From a virus, in IMG/VR virus record IMGVR_UViG_3300022841_000021, positions 1 to 51,285 of that record: a stretch of DNA of 51,285 bases; one strand, written 5' to 3'. The translations under genes and the position numbers were made by a program. Under the pieces are notes generated by a model that did no database searches, had not been told where the DNA came from, and saw only the letters and a program-made list of their open reading frames with translations. Shown piece by piece: positions 24,366 to 31,985 of the stretch (position 1 is the first letter of the stretch; each line of letters begins with the position of its first letter).

Positions 24366-25673
24366 TTAAATTACAATATCTATTTTTTCGCTCCAATCTT
24401 TAGGAATATCTGCGTCTATTTTATGAATGTAATTCATTAAACCGCTTTCCGAATCGTGCCCTGTAATTGGCATAAGCTGCTGGATTGCTTCGTTAAAAGA
24501 TAGGTTTTCTTTCGTTCTTAAATATCTAAATAGATTAGTAATATAAGAATGGCGAAAAGAATAAATATTATCTCCTTTTTCTAGAGCTATAGGCGGCTTT
24601 TCTAATAACATTCTAACTTTTAAACGTGTAAATCTTCTAGTAATTGTAGAGCGTTTTTGTTGGTCTGTGGCGTTCCATATTTCGGGAATACCTGAAGGCG
24701 TAATTAAGCTGCACTCTTTATCATAGCTATCTAAATTCATAGCCTTTAAATCTTGTAGTAAAATAGTAGGTATACGCTTTGTCTTTAATGGCTTGTTTTT
24801 GGCTTGGTAATATAATAGTGCATCTTCTAAATTGATATCTTTTATTTTTAGCCTACAAACTTCTACAGGTCTTAAAAAATTATACGCTACAAATTTAACA
24901 ACTAATAAAAGTAAAGGATCGTTTTCTCTTAAAAAATTGGTAACGTCTTTAAGTTGTTTATTTGAAAGCGTTCTGTTTCTTTTTTCTTGGGTTCGTTCTT
25001 TTTCTATGTTTTTTACAAAGTTGTAATCAATTAAAAGAAGCTTCTTTTCCATTACAGAAAATAGCGAAGATAAATCCGCCTTATAATTGTTTCGAGTTCG
25101 TGCGGATGTCTTTTTTAAAATCTCGTTAAGGTATTTAATTACTATTTTCCTAGAAACTAACTTTAAATCCTTTCTTTGGTTTTCCTTACCCAAGTACTTT
25201 AGAAAGCTAAGTGCAGTTTTTTTATAGTCATTATATGTACTTAACGAAACGGTTAATTTAATTTGCTCCAAAGCAAGTTCTAACGCTTCTTTAATGCTTT
25301 TTGGCTTTTCTTTTTCTTCACCACCTAAATTTATAGAATCGTCATTATCAAATGGCGAATAACCGTCTTTTATGAATTCTGTTAAAAGTTTCCGCAATTC
25401 TATCAAAGCTTTATGCCTTGCTTTTTTAGTTTTTAAATAATTTACACCGCCTTTGTAATCTTTTTGTCTTTCTAGTTTTCCTGTTTTAGGATTTCTAAAA
25501 GCCCAGCGCATAAACCAGCTTTTAGATAAAGCGACCTCTTTTTCTTTTTGGGTTAAAGTTTCCCAGTCTTCAATTTTAACACTTCCCGTGTAAAACCCTA
25601 TAGAATGATTTTTGCCCATAAAACGGTATTTCTGTAAAGTTTCTTTTAAAGTTTCTTTTTTCTTTTTTTGCAT
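24366..25673 (-). CDS. int: Tyrosine recombinase integrase
   Basis: 435 residues: N-terminal arm (to about 115), SAM-like core-binding domain (about 125-225) and catalytic domain (about 235-435). Catalytic residues: R268 (LRPVE), a beta-hairpin Lys near 295-299, R374-H375 in YSFRHSY (Tyr replaces the usual first His, as often in Bacteroidota integrases), GH at 405-406 and nucleophile Y415 (MNYIH). It inserts the phage at a tRNA 3' end; the matching core lies just upstream of its start. Confidence 0.93.
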   Translation of the reverse strand: MQKKKKETLKETLQKYRFMGKNHSIGFYTGSVKIEDWETLTQKEKEVALSKSWFMRWAFRNPKTGKLERQKDYKGGVNYLKTKKARHKALIELRKLLTEFIKDGYSPFDNDDSINLGGEEKEKPKSIKEALELALEQIKLTVSLSTYNDYKKTALSFLKYLGKENQRKDLKLVSRKIVIKYLNEILKKTSARTRNNYKADLSSLFSVMEKKLLLIDYNFVKNIEKERTQEKRNRTLSNKQLKDVTNFLRENDPLLLLVVKFVAYNFLRPVEVCRLKIKDINLEDALLYYQAKNKPLKTKRIPTILLQDLKAMNLDSYDKECSLITPSGIPEIWNATDQQKRSTITRRFTRLKVRMLLEKPPIALEKGDNIYSFRHSYITNLFRYLRTKENLSFNEAIQQLMPITGHDSESGLMNYIHKIDADIPKDWSEKIDIVI

Positions 25674-25702
25674 AAAAAAACGGTTTAAAATTAATTAAAC
25701 CG
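25674..25702 (-). terminator. Terminator after the tRNA remnant, upstream of int
   Basis: On the minus strand CGGTTTAA (25702-25695) pairs with TTAAACCG (25688-25681) and is followed by seven T (25680-25674), directly before the integrase ATG. It lies 3' of the tRNA half, so it probably is, or replaces, the tRNA gene's own terminator. It would also block read-through into int. Confidence 0.75.
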
Positions 25703-25724
25703 CTTATTTTAAAGGCTTTGCCTT

Positions 25725-25768
25725 GTAGCGAAATCGGGATTTGAACCCGAGACCTCAGGGTTATGAAT
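25725..25768 (-). other. Attachment core: 3' half of a tRNA(CAT)
   Basis: On the minus strand the sequence reads from the anticodon loop TTCATAA through CCCTGAGGTC, the T arm (GGGTTCAAATCCC) and the acceptor 3' strand ending TTCGCTAC. On the 5' side the anticodon stem fails to pair (CGGA would be expected as AGGG), so no complete tRNA is present. This is the usual phage copy of a tRNA 3' end used by tyrosine recombinases. The exact edges of the core are not determined. Confidence 0.88.
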
Positions 25769-25938
25769 CCGAAAACAAGCGGTTTTTATCGGTATTTAAA
25801 AATTAATTAATACTTGCAAAGTCTTACTATGAGAGTGTTTACAGAGTATCTAGGTGTTTATCTATTTTTAGCGTTAAATGTTGAAAAGTTTACTGTAAAG
25901 TTTCCGCAACGTTTTTACTTTAATACTGTTTAATTTTT

Positions 25939-25946
25939 TATATTTG
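25939..25946 (+). promoter_or_regulatory. Promoter of the first gene of element B
   Basis: TATATTTG ends 24 bases before the ATG at 25971. The 200 bases between the attachment core and this box hold no gene. Confidence 0.65.
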
Positions 25947-25970
25947 AGTGAAAGAAAAAGCTATTACCCT

Positions 25971-26309
25971 ATGAAAAAGAAACAATCATTCTTGCAAAAA
26001 AGAACTATTGAACGTATCGAAAACTTTTGCGGAATTAAAGAACTTACCAAATATCTTAACAGACTTAAAAACAATCAAACCCCAATTAACAAACTTCATA
26101 TTTTAACAACTATTCAATATTATGAAAGTTTGTATTTATATTACGTATCAGTAGAGGATGATTTTATCGACTATAAAGAAAACGCAATGGATACCGTAAA
26201 GTTCTTAAACGAACAAAATCTTTTAAAAGATTGCCAATATTTATGCTTTTTAGTTGACCTTATAAATGATGGCTTAGAATATACTTCTAAAATTAGGCGT
26301 TTAGCTTAA
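25971..26309 (+). CDS. Hypothetical helical protein
   Basis: 112 residues, predicted all-helical. The ATG at 25971 is preferred to an upstream TTG at 25944, which lies inside the promoter box. The gene converges with the repressor gene and overlaps it by nine bases tail to tail. It lies where phages carry accessory lysogeny genes, but no family is recognised. Confidence 0.5.
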   Translation: MKKKQSFLQKRTIERIENFCGIKELTKYLNRLKNNQTPINKLHILTTIQYYESLYLYYVSVEDDFIDYKENAMDTVKFLNEQNLLKDCQYLCFLVDLINDGLEYTSKIRRLA

Positions 26310-26951
26310 CTTTTTAACAATTACTTTACTCTCTTTTAATTCCTTAAAAACTGCTTGAATGTTTAAATTATAAAGCATCAAGGCTCTATCGTTTTTACAT
26401 ATTATTTCGTTATTTAACGCGATATCTTCTTTTATAGAGGCTATGGCGTTTTGATTTTCTTTTAAAGTTTGAAGCTGGTTAAAAATAACGTTTAACTTGT
26501 CGTCTATTTTTAAATCTCTAAAATCTACGTTTTCGGTTACGTCTACATCTGTAGAAACAGAGTTTGCAAACTGTATTATACCTTTTCTTGTTTTTCTTTG
26601 TGGATTATCAATTTCATTATTAAGCACTCTCCTTATACCGCTTTCGTTTAATCCTGTTTGCTTGTGAATTTCGTACGCTTTATAACCTTGCTCTTTTATA
26701 ATACTTATAGCGTTCTTAAACTCCATATGTTCAGCGTAAAGAACCTCTATATCTTCCTTTACATCCTCTTTAAACAGAAAGGAATGTATCGCATCTATTG
26801 TTAAATCTCTAGGGTTTTTACTAGACTTATTTAGTATTTTACCTACTCCAGCCTCTGATACCTTAGTTGCTTTTGCTATACTATAGGCTGAAATGTTGTT
26901 TTTTTCGACATAATCAATGATTTCTCTTACTTTTCTTTCTTTATCTAACAT
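26301..26951 (-). CDS. Lysogeny repressor with two HTH units
   Basis: 216 residues. Two similar helix-turn-helix units lie in tandem: about 18-58 (AYSIAKATKVSEAGVGKIL) and 88-130 (AYEIHKQTGLNESGIRRVL), each followed by NP and a short helix. A charged coiled-coil-like C-terminus (about 145-216) probably makes dimers. It faces the early operon across an AT-rich region with repeated TTTAGTA motifs, as a CI-like repressor would. No LexA-type peptidase domain is visible, so induction would not be by self-cleavage. Confidence 0.75.
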   Translation of the reverse strand: MLDKERKVREIIDYVEKNNISAYSIAKATKVSEAGVGKILNKSSKNPRDLTIDAIHSFLFKEDVKEDIEVLYAEHMEFKNAISIIKEQGYKAYEIHKQTGLNESGIRRVLNNEIDNPQRKTRKGIIQFANSVSTDVDVTENVDFRDLKIDDKLNVIFNQLQTLKENQNAIASIKEDIALNNEIICKNDRALMLYNLNIQAVFKELKESKVIVKKLS

Positions 26952-26986
26952 ATTGGTTTATAGTTAATTAGGGGAGTTATAAAAAA

Positions 26987-27043
26987 TAGTTTAGTATTTT
27001 TACTAAATAAGTGTTGTATTACTTAATTAGTTTAGTATATTTG
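26987..27043. promoter_or_regulatory. Operator and early rightward promoter
   Basis: TTTAGTA at 26990-26996 and TACTAAA at 27001-27007 form an inverted repeat. The motif TTAGTTTAGTAT recurs around 27027-27038, about 41 bp on. The rightward -7 box TATATTTG lies at 27036-27043 with GTTG 19 bases upstream (27013-27016). A protein bound at the second motif would cover the promoter. The repressor's own leftward promoter is probably in the same region. Confidence 0.65.
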
Positions 27044-27128
27044 TAGGGGCTACCAACACAAAGGTAGTTTATAATGTAAAGGTATCAAAATAATATCGTT
27101 AACAAGTATTCAACAAAAAAAATAAACT

Positions 27129-27419
27129 ATGATTTCAAACAAAAACTTAAAAGACATTTTGTCAAGACAAGAAATTACAAGCTACTCTGGTTACACTTCA
27201 TTTACTACAGATGAAAAAGAATTAAACTTCTCCGCTTCTTTAGAGAACGCAAAACTTGTTTTTAGTTGTGCAATGTGGATAGGAACGGATGACGAAGAAA
27301 CGGTATTGACAGAAGAGCAAAAAGATATTATTTACTACACGCTTTTAGCAGCTGCTGAAGAGGAGATAGTAGAAAACGATATAGACCAAGAACACGCATT
27401 AACCTTAATATACTCATAA
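27129..27419 (+). CDS. Early hypothetical protein
   Basis: 96 residues, acidic, with a predicted long helix (YYTLLAAAEEEIVENDI). First gene of the early operon, so possibly an anti-repressor or other early regulator. No family recognised. Confidence 0.5.
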   Translation: MISNKNLKDILSRQEITSYSGYTSFTTDEKELNFSASLENAKLVFSCAMWIGTDDEETVLTEEQKDIIYYTLLAAAEEEIVENDIDQEHALTLIYS

Positions 27420-27421
27420 CT

Positions 27422-27607
27422 ATGGCAACTACACTAAGCACAGAGCGCACAAAGGAACTTTTAACAAGGCTAATCAGCGATGACTACGAAAAGATAGACT
27501 TTGAAATGGATTACATCTACGGTAAGGCAGACGAACTAATAGCACTCGCTTTAAGCTACGGTTTAAATGACCAAGCTAACGCAATGATAAGTAGTAAAAA
27601 CCTCTAA
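27422..27607 (+). CDS. Early hypothetical protein
   Basis: 61 residues, acidic, helical (TKELLTRLISDDYEKIDFEM). It begins two bases after the previous stop. Function unknown. Confidence 0.5.
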   Translation: MATTLSTERTKELLTRLISDDYEKIDFEMDYIYGKADELIALALSYGLNDQANAMISSKNL

Positions 27608-27616
27608 ACATAAAAA

Positions 27617-27850
27617 ATGAAAATCGAAGCATTAAGGTACGAATTAGTAAAAGTAGCAAAAGAAGTGGGTAACCATAAAATAGTTGCAGAAATAGCGGGT
27701 ATAAGTATCGCATACTTAGCACAAATAAGAACAGGTAAAAACGCCAAGTTAGATACAGACGAAAATATTAACTTATTAAGTGCTTTAATTAAAATCTATA
27801 GAAATATAGGTAAGACTAAAATTAACTCTTTAAACAGGGTTTTAAACTAA
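27617..27850 (+). CDS. Small HTH protein (possible Cro-like)
   Basis: 77 residues with an XRE-like helix-turn-helix (about 18-50: HKIVAEIAGISIAYLAQIRTG). It lies in the early operon facing the repressor, the usual place of Cro or a second early regulator. Confidence 0.55.
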   Translation: MKIEALRYELVKVAKEVGNHKIVAEIAGISIAYLAQIRTGKNAKLDTDENINLLSALIKIYRNIGKTKINSLNRVLN

Positions 27851-27853
27851 CTA

Positions 27854-28012
27854 ATGACACAATTAGACCAACATATTATAGCAAGTTTAGATTCTCTTTC
27901 GGATGAAGGAAAAGAGTTTGCGCGTAAGACGTTGGGAGTGTCAAAGCCAATTAGAAAAAAGAAAGATAATACGATTGCAAAACAAAAGATGTTTAAAGCA
28001 TTATTTACCTAA
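27854..28012 (+). CDS. Early small basic protein
   Basis: 52 residues, helical and basic at its end (IRKKKDNTIAKQKMF). The frame is continuous with good spacing to the preceding stop (three bases). An overlapping frame from 27903 is a shadow of this gene. Confidence 0.5.
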   Translation: MTQLDQHIIASLDSLSDEGKEFARKTLGVSKPIRKKKDNTIAKQKMFKALFT

Positions 28013-28022
28013 AAACAAAGAT

Positions 28023-28250
28023 ATGATTGAAATAGGATTAGTAGTAACAATATTAATATCAACGCTAATTATAGTAGGCTATTTATTTAAACTTATAAAA
28101 GACGACAAGCTTACAAAAGAAGATATTAGATACATAAGAGGTATGAATGTTCTTAAAAGTAAACAGTCTTATAGTAAAATAGAAATACAAAAAGCACAAC
28201 AAGACATTGATAGTTATTTAGAATTTAAAAAACAAATAGAAAAGATATGA
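28023..28250 (+). CDS. Small membrane protein
   Basis: 75 residues with an N-terminal transmembrane helix (IGLVVTILISTLIIVGYLF) and a long charged cytoplasmic helix. The ATG at 28023 is preferred over an internal-frame GTG or ATG that runs through the previous gene. Function unknown; early membrane proteins may affect superinfection. Confidence 0.5.
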   Translation: MIEIGLVVTILISTLIIVGYLFKLIKDDKLTKEDIRYIRGMNVLKSKQSYSKIEIQKAQQDIDSYLEFKKQIEKI

Positions 28251-28753
28251 AAAACATTTATGCAAAGATATTGGCAGCCAAAAAGGAGATTGGTACAATA
28301 TCAAAAGACAGTAAAAACCCATTTTTTAAGAGTAATTATTTAAGTCTGAACGGTCTTATAAATGCAGTTGAAGATGTATTGCAGAATCAAGATTTGCTTT
28401 TGTTACAACCTTTAGGAAATGGCGGTGTAAGTTCTATAATATACGATACCGTTAGTGCGGAGCAAGTGGAAAGTTTTATGATGTTGCCAAATATTCAAGA
28501 CCCGCAAAAATTAGGTTCTGCAATTACATATTTTAGAAGATACACTTTGCAAAGTTTGTTAGGATTACAAGCAGAAGATGACGACGGAAACCAAGCTTCA
28601 AAAAAAACTGTAGTTATACCCTCTGAAAAACTAAAGAAGTGTAAAAATTTAGCGGAGTTACAAAGCGTTTTCTTAGGTCTTACGAGAACAGAACAGACCG
28701 CAATGGAAACTTTAAAAAATCAACTTAAAACTACTTTAAATGGGAGCAAGTAA
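28247..28753 (+). CDS. erf: ERF-family ssDNA annealing protein
   Basis: 168 residues. The diagnostic segment GSAITYFRRYTLQSLLGL.AEDDDGN lies at 90-115, and the N-terminal part (SKNPFFKSNYLSLNGLINAVEDVLQ) is also typical. ERF proteins anneal complementary single strands and drive phage recombination, often helping circularise the genome. It overlaps the genes on both sides. Confidence 0.9.
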   Translation: MKNIYAKILAAKKEIGTISKDSKNPFFKSNYLSLNGLINAVEDVLQNQDLLLLQPLGNGGVSSIIYDTVSAEQVESFMMLPNIQDPQKLGSAITYFRRYTLQSLLGLQAEDDDGNQASKKTVVIPSEKLKKCKNLAELQSVFLGLTRTEQTAMETLKNQLKTTLNGSK

Positions 28754-28994
28754 AGAGATGTTTATAGATATGCGAGAGAGAGAATTTACAATTAATACAA
28801 CCTTAAAAATAAAGGGGTTTAATTTAATAGGATTGGAAAACTCTTTACGCCACGATTTCAATGTTATAGACTTTAAAATTATAGCAGACACCGAGAAACT
28901 TTACGCCAATGACGAACAGTTTAAAAAGCTGGTAAAGGCAAAAAAAGAAGCTACTAAGAATTGCGAACTGTATATCAATAGAAACAATGAATGA
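28740..28994 (+). CDS. Hypothetical early protein
   Basis: 84 residues, starting inside the ERF gene. A later ATG at 28758 is possible. It has a strand-helix-strand pattern (TLKIKGFNLIGLENSLRHDFNVIDFKII), as in small ferredoxin-like folds. Function unknown. Confidence 0.5.
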   Translation: MGASKEMFIDMREREFTINTTLKIKGFNLIGLENSLRHDFNVIDFKIIADTEKLYANDEQFKKLVKAKKEATKNCELYINRNNE

Positions 28995-29298
28995 GATACT
29001 TATAAAAATTACAGAATTAATAACAGAGTACGAAAGTGGTAAATGGATTTCTGCTGACAATTTAAAAGTAATGCAAAGGCAATTATCTACAAGTATTTAC
29101 CACCTAACAAAGCACAATATAGAGGCTTTTAACCAATGGAACGGAATAGTCTACAACGAAACCACAAGTAATGCAAAAGCGGTTACAAAGGCAGACCACG
29201 ATGTTCCCGAATTAAGAATGACACGCAAAATATTAGAGGCTGCAAGAGGTGTTAGTATAAGTATGAATAGCGAATTATCAATATTAAAAAAAGAATAG
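28987..29298 (+). CDS. Hypothetical early helical protein
   Basis: 103 residues, two long helices, no Cys. It overlaps the previous gene by eight bases. Its context between the annealing protein and the DUF3127 protein suggests recombination or replication, but nothing specific is seen. Confidence 0.5.
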   Translation: MNEILIKITELITEYESGKWISADNLKVMQRQLSTSIYHLTKHNIEAFNQWNGIVYNETTSNAKAVTKADHDVPELRMTRKILEAARGVSISMNSELSILKKE

Positions 29299-29303
29299 AA
29301 ACT

Positions 29304-29474
29304 ATGATTATTACAAGAGAACAACAAGAGAAGCTAGTAAGTGACTACCACAATGAAAAAGATAGAACAGTAAGCGAACATTTCGCTTTTATTGATGGTA
29401 TGGGTTCGATGTTTAGAATGGTGGATACAATGCTTATTAAAGAGTTAAAAGAACGTAAACAATTAAATAAATAG
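29304..29474 (+). CDS. Hypothetical small protein
   Basis: 56 residues, helical. Starts five bases after the previous stop and ends seven before the next ATG, so it fits the operon. Function unknown. Confidence 0.5.
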   Translation: MIITREQQEKLVSDYHNEKDRTVSEHFAFIDGMGSMFRMVDTMLIKELKERKQLNK

Positions 29475-29481
29475 AAACAAA

Positions 29482-29664
29482 ATGAGTAAAGATTTGAAAA
29501 AAGTAGAGGAAGTAAAAGAAGTTTTAAGCGCAGAGCAACAAAGAGCATTAAGTATTATAATTCAATCGGTTGAAATAGCAACAAAACAGGGTGCTTTTAG
29601 TTTAGACGATGCGGTGGTTATTGGTAATGCAAAGAACTTTTTACAGGAACTAATTAAAAAATAA
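29482..29664 (+). CDS. Hypothetical small protein
   Basis: 60 residues, helical (LSAEQQRALSIIIQSVEIATKQ). Similar small early proteins of Bacteroidota phages are common and unstudied. Confidence 0.45.
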   Translation: MSKDLKKVEEVKEVLSAEQQRALSIIIQSVEIATKQGAFSLDDAVVIGNAKNFLQELIKK

Positions 29665-29669
29665 AAATT

Positions 29670-29768
29670 ATGGAAGAATCAGATTGTTGTGGTGCAGATA
29701 GATGGCTAGGTACAGATGTCTGCAACGAGTGTAAAGAACACGCAGATTTTATAGAATTCGAGGATTAA
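29670..29768 (+). CDS. Small zinc-ribbon-like protein
   Basis: 32 residues with C6-C7 and a C-x2-C pair (VCNECKEH), which could bind one zinc. The start is five bases after the previous stop and the next gene starts 20 bases later. Short but well placed. Confidence 0.5.
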   Translation: MEESDCCGADRWLGTDVCNECKEHADFIEFED

Positions 29769-29788
29769 TAATTAAACAAGTAGAAATT

Positions 29789-30124
29789 ATGGAAGTAGTT
29801 GGAAAAATTAAAGTAGTAGGAGAGTTAGAAACATTTGCAAGCGGATTTACTAAAAAATTATTAGTAGTAACCACAGACGACCAATACCCGCAGAATATCG
29901 CTATTGAGTTTATGAAAGACAAAATAGACTTGTTAAACGGTTATGCAGTCGGTCAAGACGTGAAAGTGTCTATTAATTTAGGTGGTAGAGAGTGGATTAA
30001 CCCGCAAGGCGAAGCAAAGTATTTTAACAGTATTACAGGTTGGAGAATTGAAAAAGCAGAGGGCGCACCCGCACCATTTACACCGCCTACAGTCTTAGAA
30101 AAAGAAGACGATTTACCTTTTTAG
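29789..30124 (+). CDS. DUF3127-like ssDNA-binding protein
   Basis: 111 residues. A small beta-rich, OB-like core (about 1-90) begins with V-GKI-VVGELETFASGFTKK and ends in an acidic tip DDLPF like that of SSB proteins, which recruits partner enzymes. I assign it to DUF3127, a family common in Bacteroidota phages. It closes the recombination part of the early operon and is followed by a strong terminator. Confidence 0.78.
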   Translation: MEVVGKIKVVGELETFASGFTKKLLVVTTDDQYPQNIAIEFMKDKIDLLNGYAVGQDVKVSINLGGREWINPQGEAKYFNSITGWRIEKAEGAPAPFTPPTVLEKEDDLPF

Positions 30125-30139
30125 TTTTGTTAGTTTTTT

Positions 30140-30171
30140 CCCGTGCGTTTTCATAGTTCGCACGGGTTTTT
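30140..30171 (+). terminator. Terminator after the DUF3127 gene
   Basis: CCCGTGCG (30140-30147) pairs with CGCACGGG (30159-30166), a GC-rich 8-bp stem, followed by a T run. It separates the early recombination genes from the replication block. Confidence 0.9.
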
Positions 30172-30187
30172 AAACCCCTATAAAAAT

Positions 30188-30469
30188 ATGAATACATACG
30201 AATGCAGCGACGGTACAAGGCTTAAAAAATCTGTAATAGATAGTTTAGTTAGAAAGGCAAAAGAGCAGAAATTAAGGCAGTTTATAGATGAAAACGGATA
30301 TGTTTTTTGCGAAGAGTGCAAAGTTTCAAACGCTTTTAAATTTGACTGCTCACACGATTTAAGTGTAAAGAAATGCCAGGAGAATGGAACTACAGAACTA
30401 GCGTTCGATGTTAATAATATTTCAATACTATGCAGAAAGTGCCACCAAATTAAAGACAAACTCTATTGA
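30188..30469 (+). CDS. HNH-like zinc protein
   Basis: 93 residues from the ATG at 30188; a longer frame from 30143 would run through the terminator hairpin. C-x2-C pairs (FCEEC and LCRKC) frame CSHDLSV, the pattern of a small HNH nuclease. It is next to RusA, as in many phages where nuclease genes follow the replication genes. Confidence 0.6.
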   Translation: MNTYECSDGTRLKKSVIDSLVRKAKEQKLRQFIDENGYVFCEECKVSNAFKFDCSHDLSVKKCQENGTTELAFDVNNISILCRKCHQIKDKLY

Positions 30470-30789
30470 TTTTAAACATAAAAGCATTAAGCGTAAACCA
30501 AGCGTGGCAAGGCAGAAGATTTAAGACGAATAAATACAAAGCATTTGAGAAAGAAATGTTATTCGTGCTGCCAAATCTAAAGATAAAATTTAAAGGAGAT
30601 TTAAAGGTTACAATACATTACGGTTTTAGTTCAAAATTAAGCGATATAGACAACCCCACAAAATTAGTACTAGATATACTATGTAAAAAATACGGGTTCG
30701 ATGACAGGCAGATTTATGAGTTAAACCAAACTAAAGAAATTGTAAAAAAAGGAAAAGATTTTATATCAATTGATGTAAAAGAATTATAA
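30466..30789 (+). CDS. rusA: RusA-family Holliday junction resolvase
   Basis: 107 residues. The catalytic acidic motif is present: D60, D62-N63 in SDIDNPTK, K66, D70, and the later D79-D80 (FDDRQIYE). Cleaves branched recombination intermediates. The start is TTG at 30466, overlapping the previous TGA; no suitable ATG exists before residue 31. Confidence 0.88.
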   Translation: MILNIKALSVNQAWQGRRFKTNKYKAFEKEMLFVLPNLKIKFKGDLKVTIHYGFSSKLSDIDNPTKLVLDILCKKYGFDDRQIYELNQTKEIVKKGKDFISIDVKEL

Positions 30790-30801
30790 AAAAAAACAAC
30801 T

Positions 30802-31473
30802 ATGAAACTAACAAAAAGAAAAGGCTTTAATTTCTTCAGAAGTTACTTCGATGTTTATAACGAATTAGAAAAAGATTCTGATAAAGTTGCTTTTATAGAT
30901 GCGTTATTAGGTAGGCAATTCTTAGGAGTTAAACCCGAAAACTTAAAAGGGATGGCAAAGTTTGCGTACATATCTCAAACTAACAGTATTGATAGCCAGG
31001 TAAGGGGTTACGAAGATAAAACAAGGACTAAATTAAACCCCTTAGAGGTAAATAATTACACCCCATCTGTAGGGGGTTCGGTAGGGGGTAAGGTAACCCC
31101 TCCCCTACAAGTAGAAGAGAAAGAGAAAGAGAAAGTAAATAATAATACTACTGTGCCTTTGCAAAAAGCAAAGGGGTTGATTGATTTTGATTCTTTGTTA
31201 ATGTTCTTAAACTTAAAAACTGGTAAAAACTTTAGAATAATAAACAAAGCCACACGCCAAAAATTTAATGCAAGGCTAAAAGACAAATACACAAAAGAAG
31301 ATATTAGAAACGCAATTACAAACGCCTGTAAAGATACTTTTCACAAGGAGAACGGTTTTAAATATTTAAACCCTGAATATTTCAGTAGGTCGCAGACGTT
31401 GGATAGTCACGCTTTTAAGAAGATTAACGGAGTAATAGCAGCAGAAGTAAACCCATATTTTCCTAAAAACTAA
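30802..31473 (+). CDS. Replication protein with phage C-terminal domain
   Basis: 223 residues. N-terminal helical domain (about 1-75), a charged linker with Lys/Glu repeats (KEKEKEK), then a C-terminal part (about 125-205) resembling the conserved phage replisome C-terminal domain: LLMFLNLKTGKNFR, then the KEDIRNAIT helix and YLNPEYFSRS. Probably binds the origin or recruits the helicase encoded downstream. Confidence 0.7.
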   Translation: MKLTKRKGFNFFRSYFDVYNELEKDSDKVAFIDALLGRQFLGVKPENLKGMAKFAYISQTNSIDSQVRGYEDKTRTKLNPLEVNNYTPSVGGSVGGKVTPPLQVEEKEKEKVNNNTTVPLQKAKGLIDFDSLLMFLNLKTGKNFRIINKATRQKFNARLKDKYTKEDIRNAITNACKDTFHKENGFKYLNPEYFSRSQTLDSHAFKKINGVIAAEVNPYFPKN

Positions 31474-31478
31474 AAACG

Positions 31479-31985
31479 ATGAGCAACACAAAAAAACTAG
31501 CAAACGAGAAAGAGTTTAGAAACGTTAAAAAAGCGGGTGAAAAATTGCTATGGCGTTTATTACCAGATAAGTCAGGTCAGTATAAAGCGTTTAAGCCTAA
31601 TGAGAACGATTCTAACGCAATTAAATCTATTTTAGGTATGATTAATAGGATTGAAAAAAATAACGTCGCAAACAACACCCTTTTTGCAAAGCTTTATATT
31701 AACTTTTTAACGCAAGAAATTAGATATCACGGTACAACGGTTTTTGATGAAACCATTTTCGCAATTGTAAACGCAAAATTAGACTACTCTTTAGACTCTT
31801 ATTATGCAGCTTTTGTAAATGATTTACACGGCAACCAATATAATAAAATTGTAACAGATGAAACTGAAAAAGAGCAGTTAGAAACTGTTAAAATGGCACA
31901 ACAATTTAAGCAGACTTTTAGCCACGATTTTATAGCACCAAAATTAAACGAAGCAATTAACCACGCAATTTTAAACCTCTCATAA
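31479..31985 (+). CDS. Hypothetical replication-linked protein
   Basis: 168 residues, helical. It lies between the replication protein and the helicase; a helicase loader role is possible on position alone. The stop overlaps the next ATG by one base. Confidence 0.5.
   Translation: MSNTKKLANEKEFRNVKKAGEKLLWRLLPDKSGQYKAFKPNENDSNAIKSILGMINRIEKNNVANNTLFAKLYINFLTQEIRYHGTTVFDETIFAIVNAKLDYSLDSYYAAFVNDLHGNQYNKIVTDETEKEQLETVKMAQQFKQTFSHDFIAPKLNEAINHAILNLS

Noticed and set aside
25725-25780. Complete tRNA gene
   Set aside because: Only the anticodon loop and 3' half are present; the 5' anticodon stem does not pair and no acceptor 5' strand is seen.
27903-28250. Extended 115-codon frame over the membrane-protein gene
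   Set aside because: The first 40 codons overlap the better 52-residue gene at 27854; the ATG at 28023 gives a proper membrane-helix start.
30143-30469. Longer HNH gene starting inside the terminator
   Set aside because: The added 15 codons lie on the terminator hairpin, so the ATG at 30188 is preferred.
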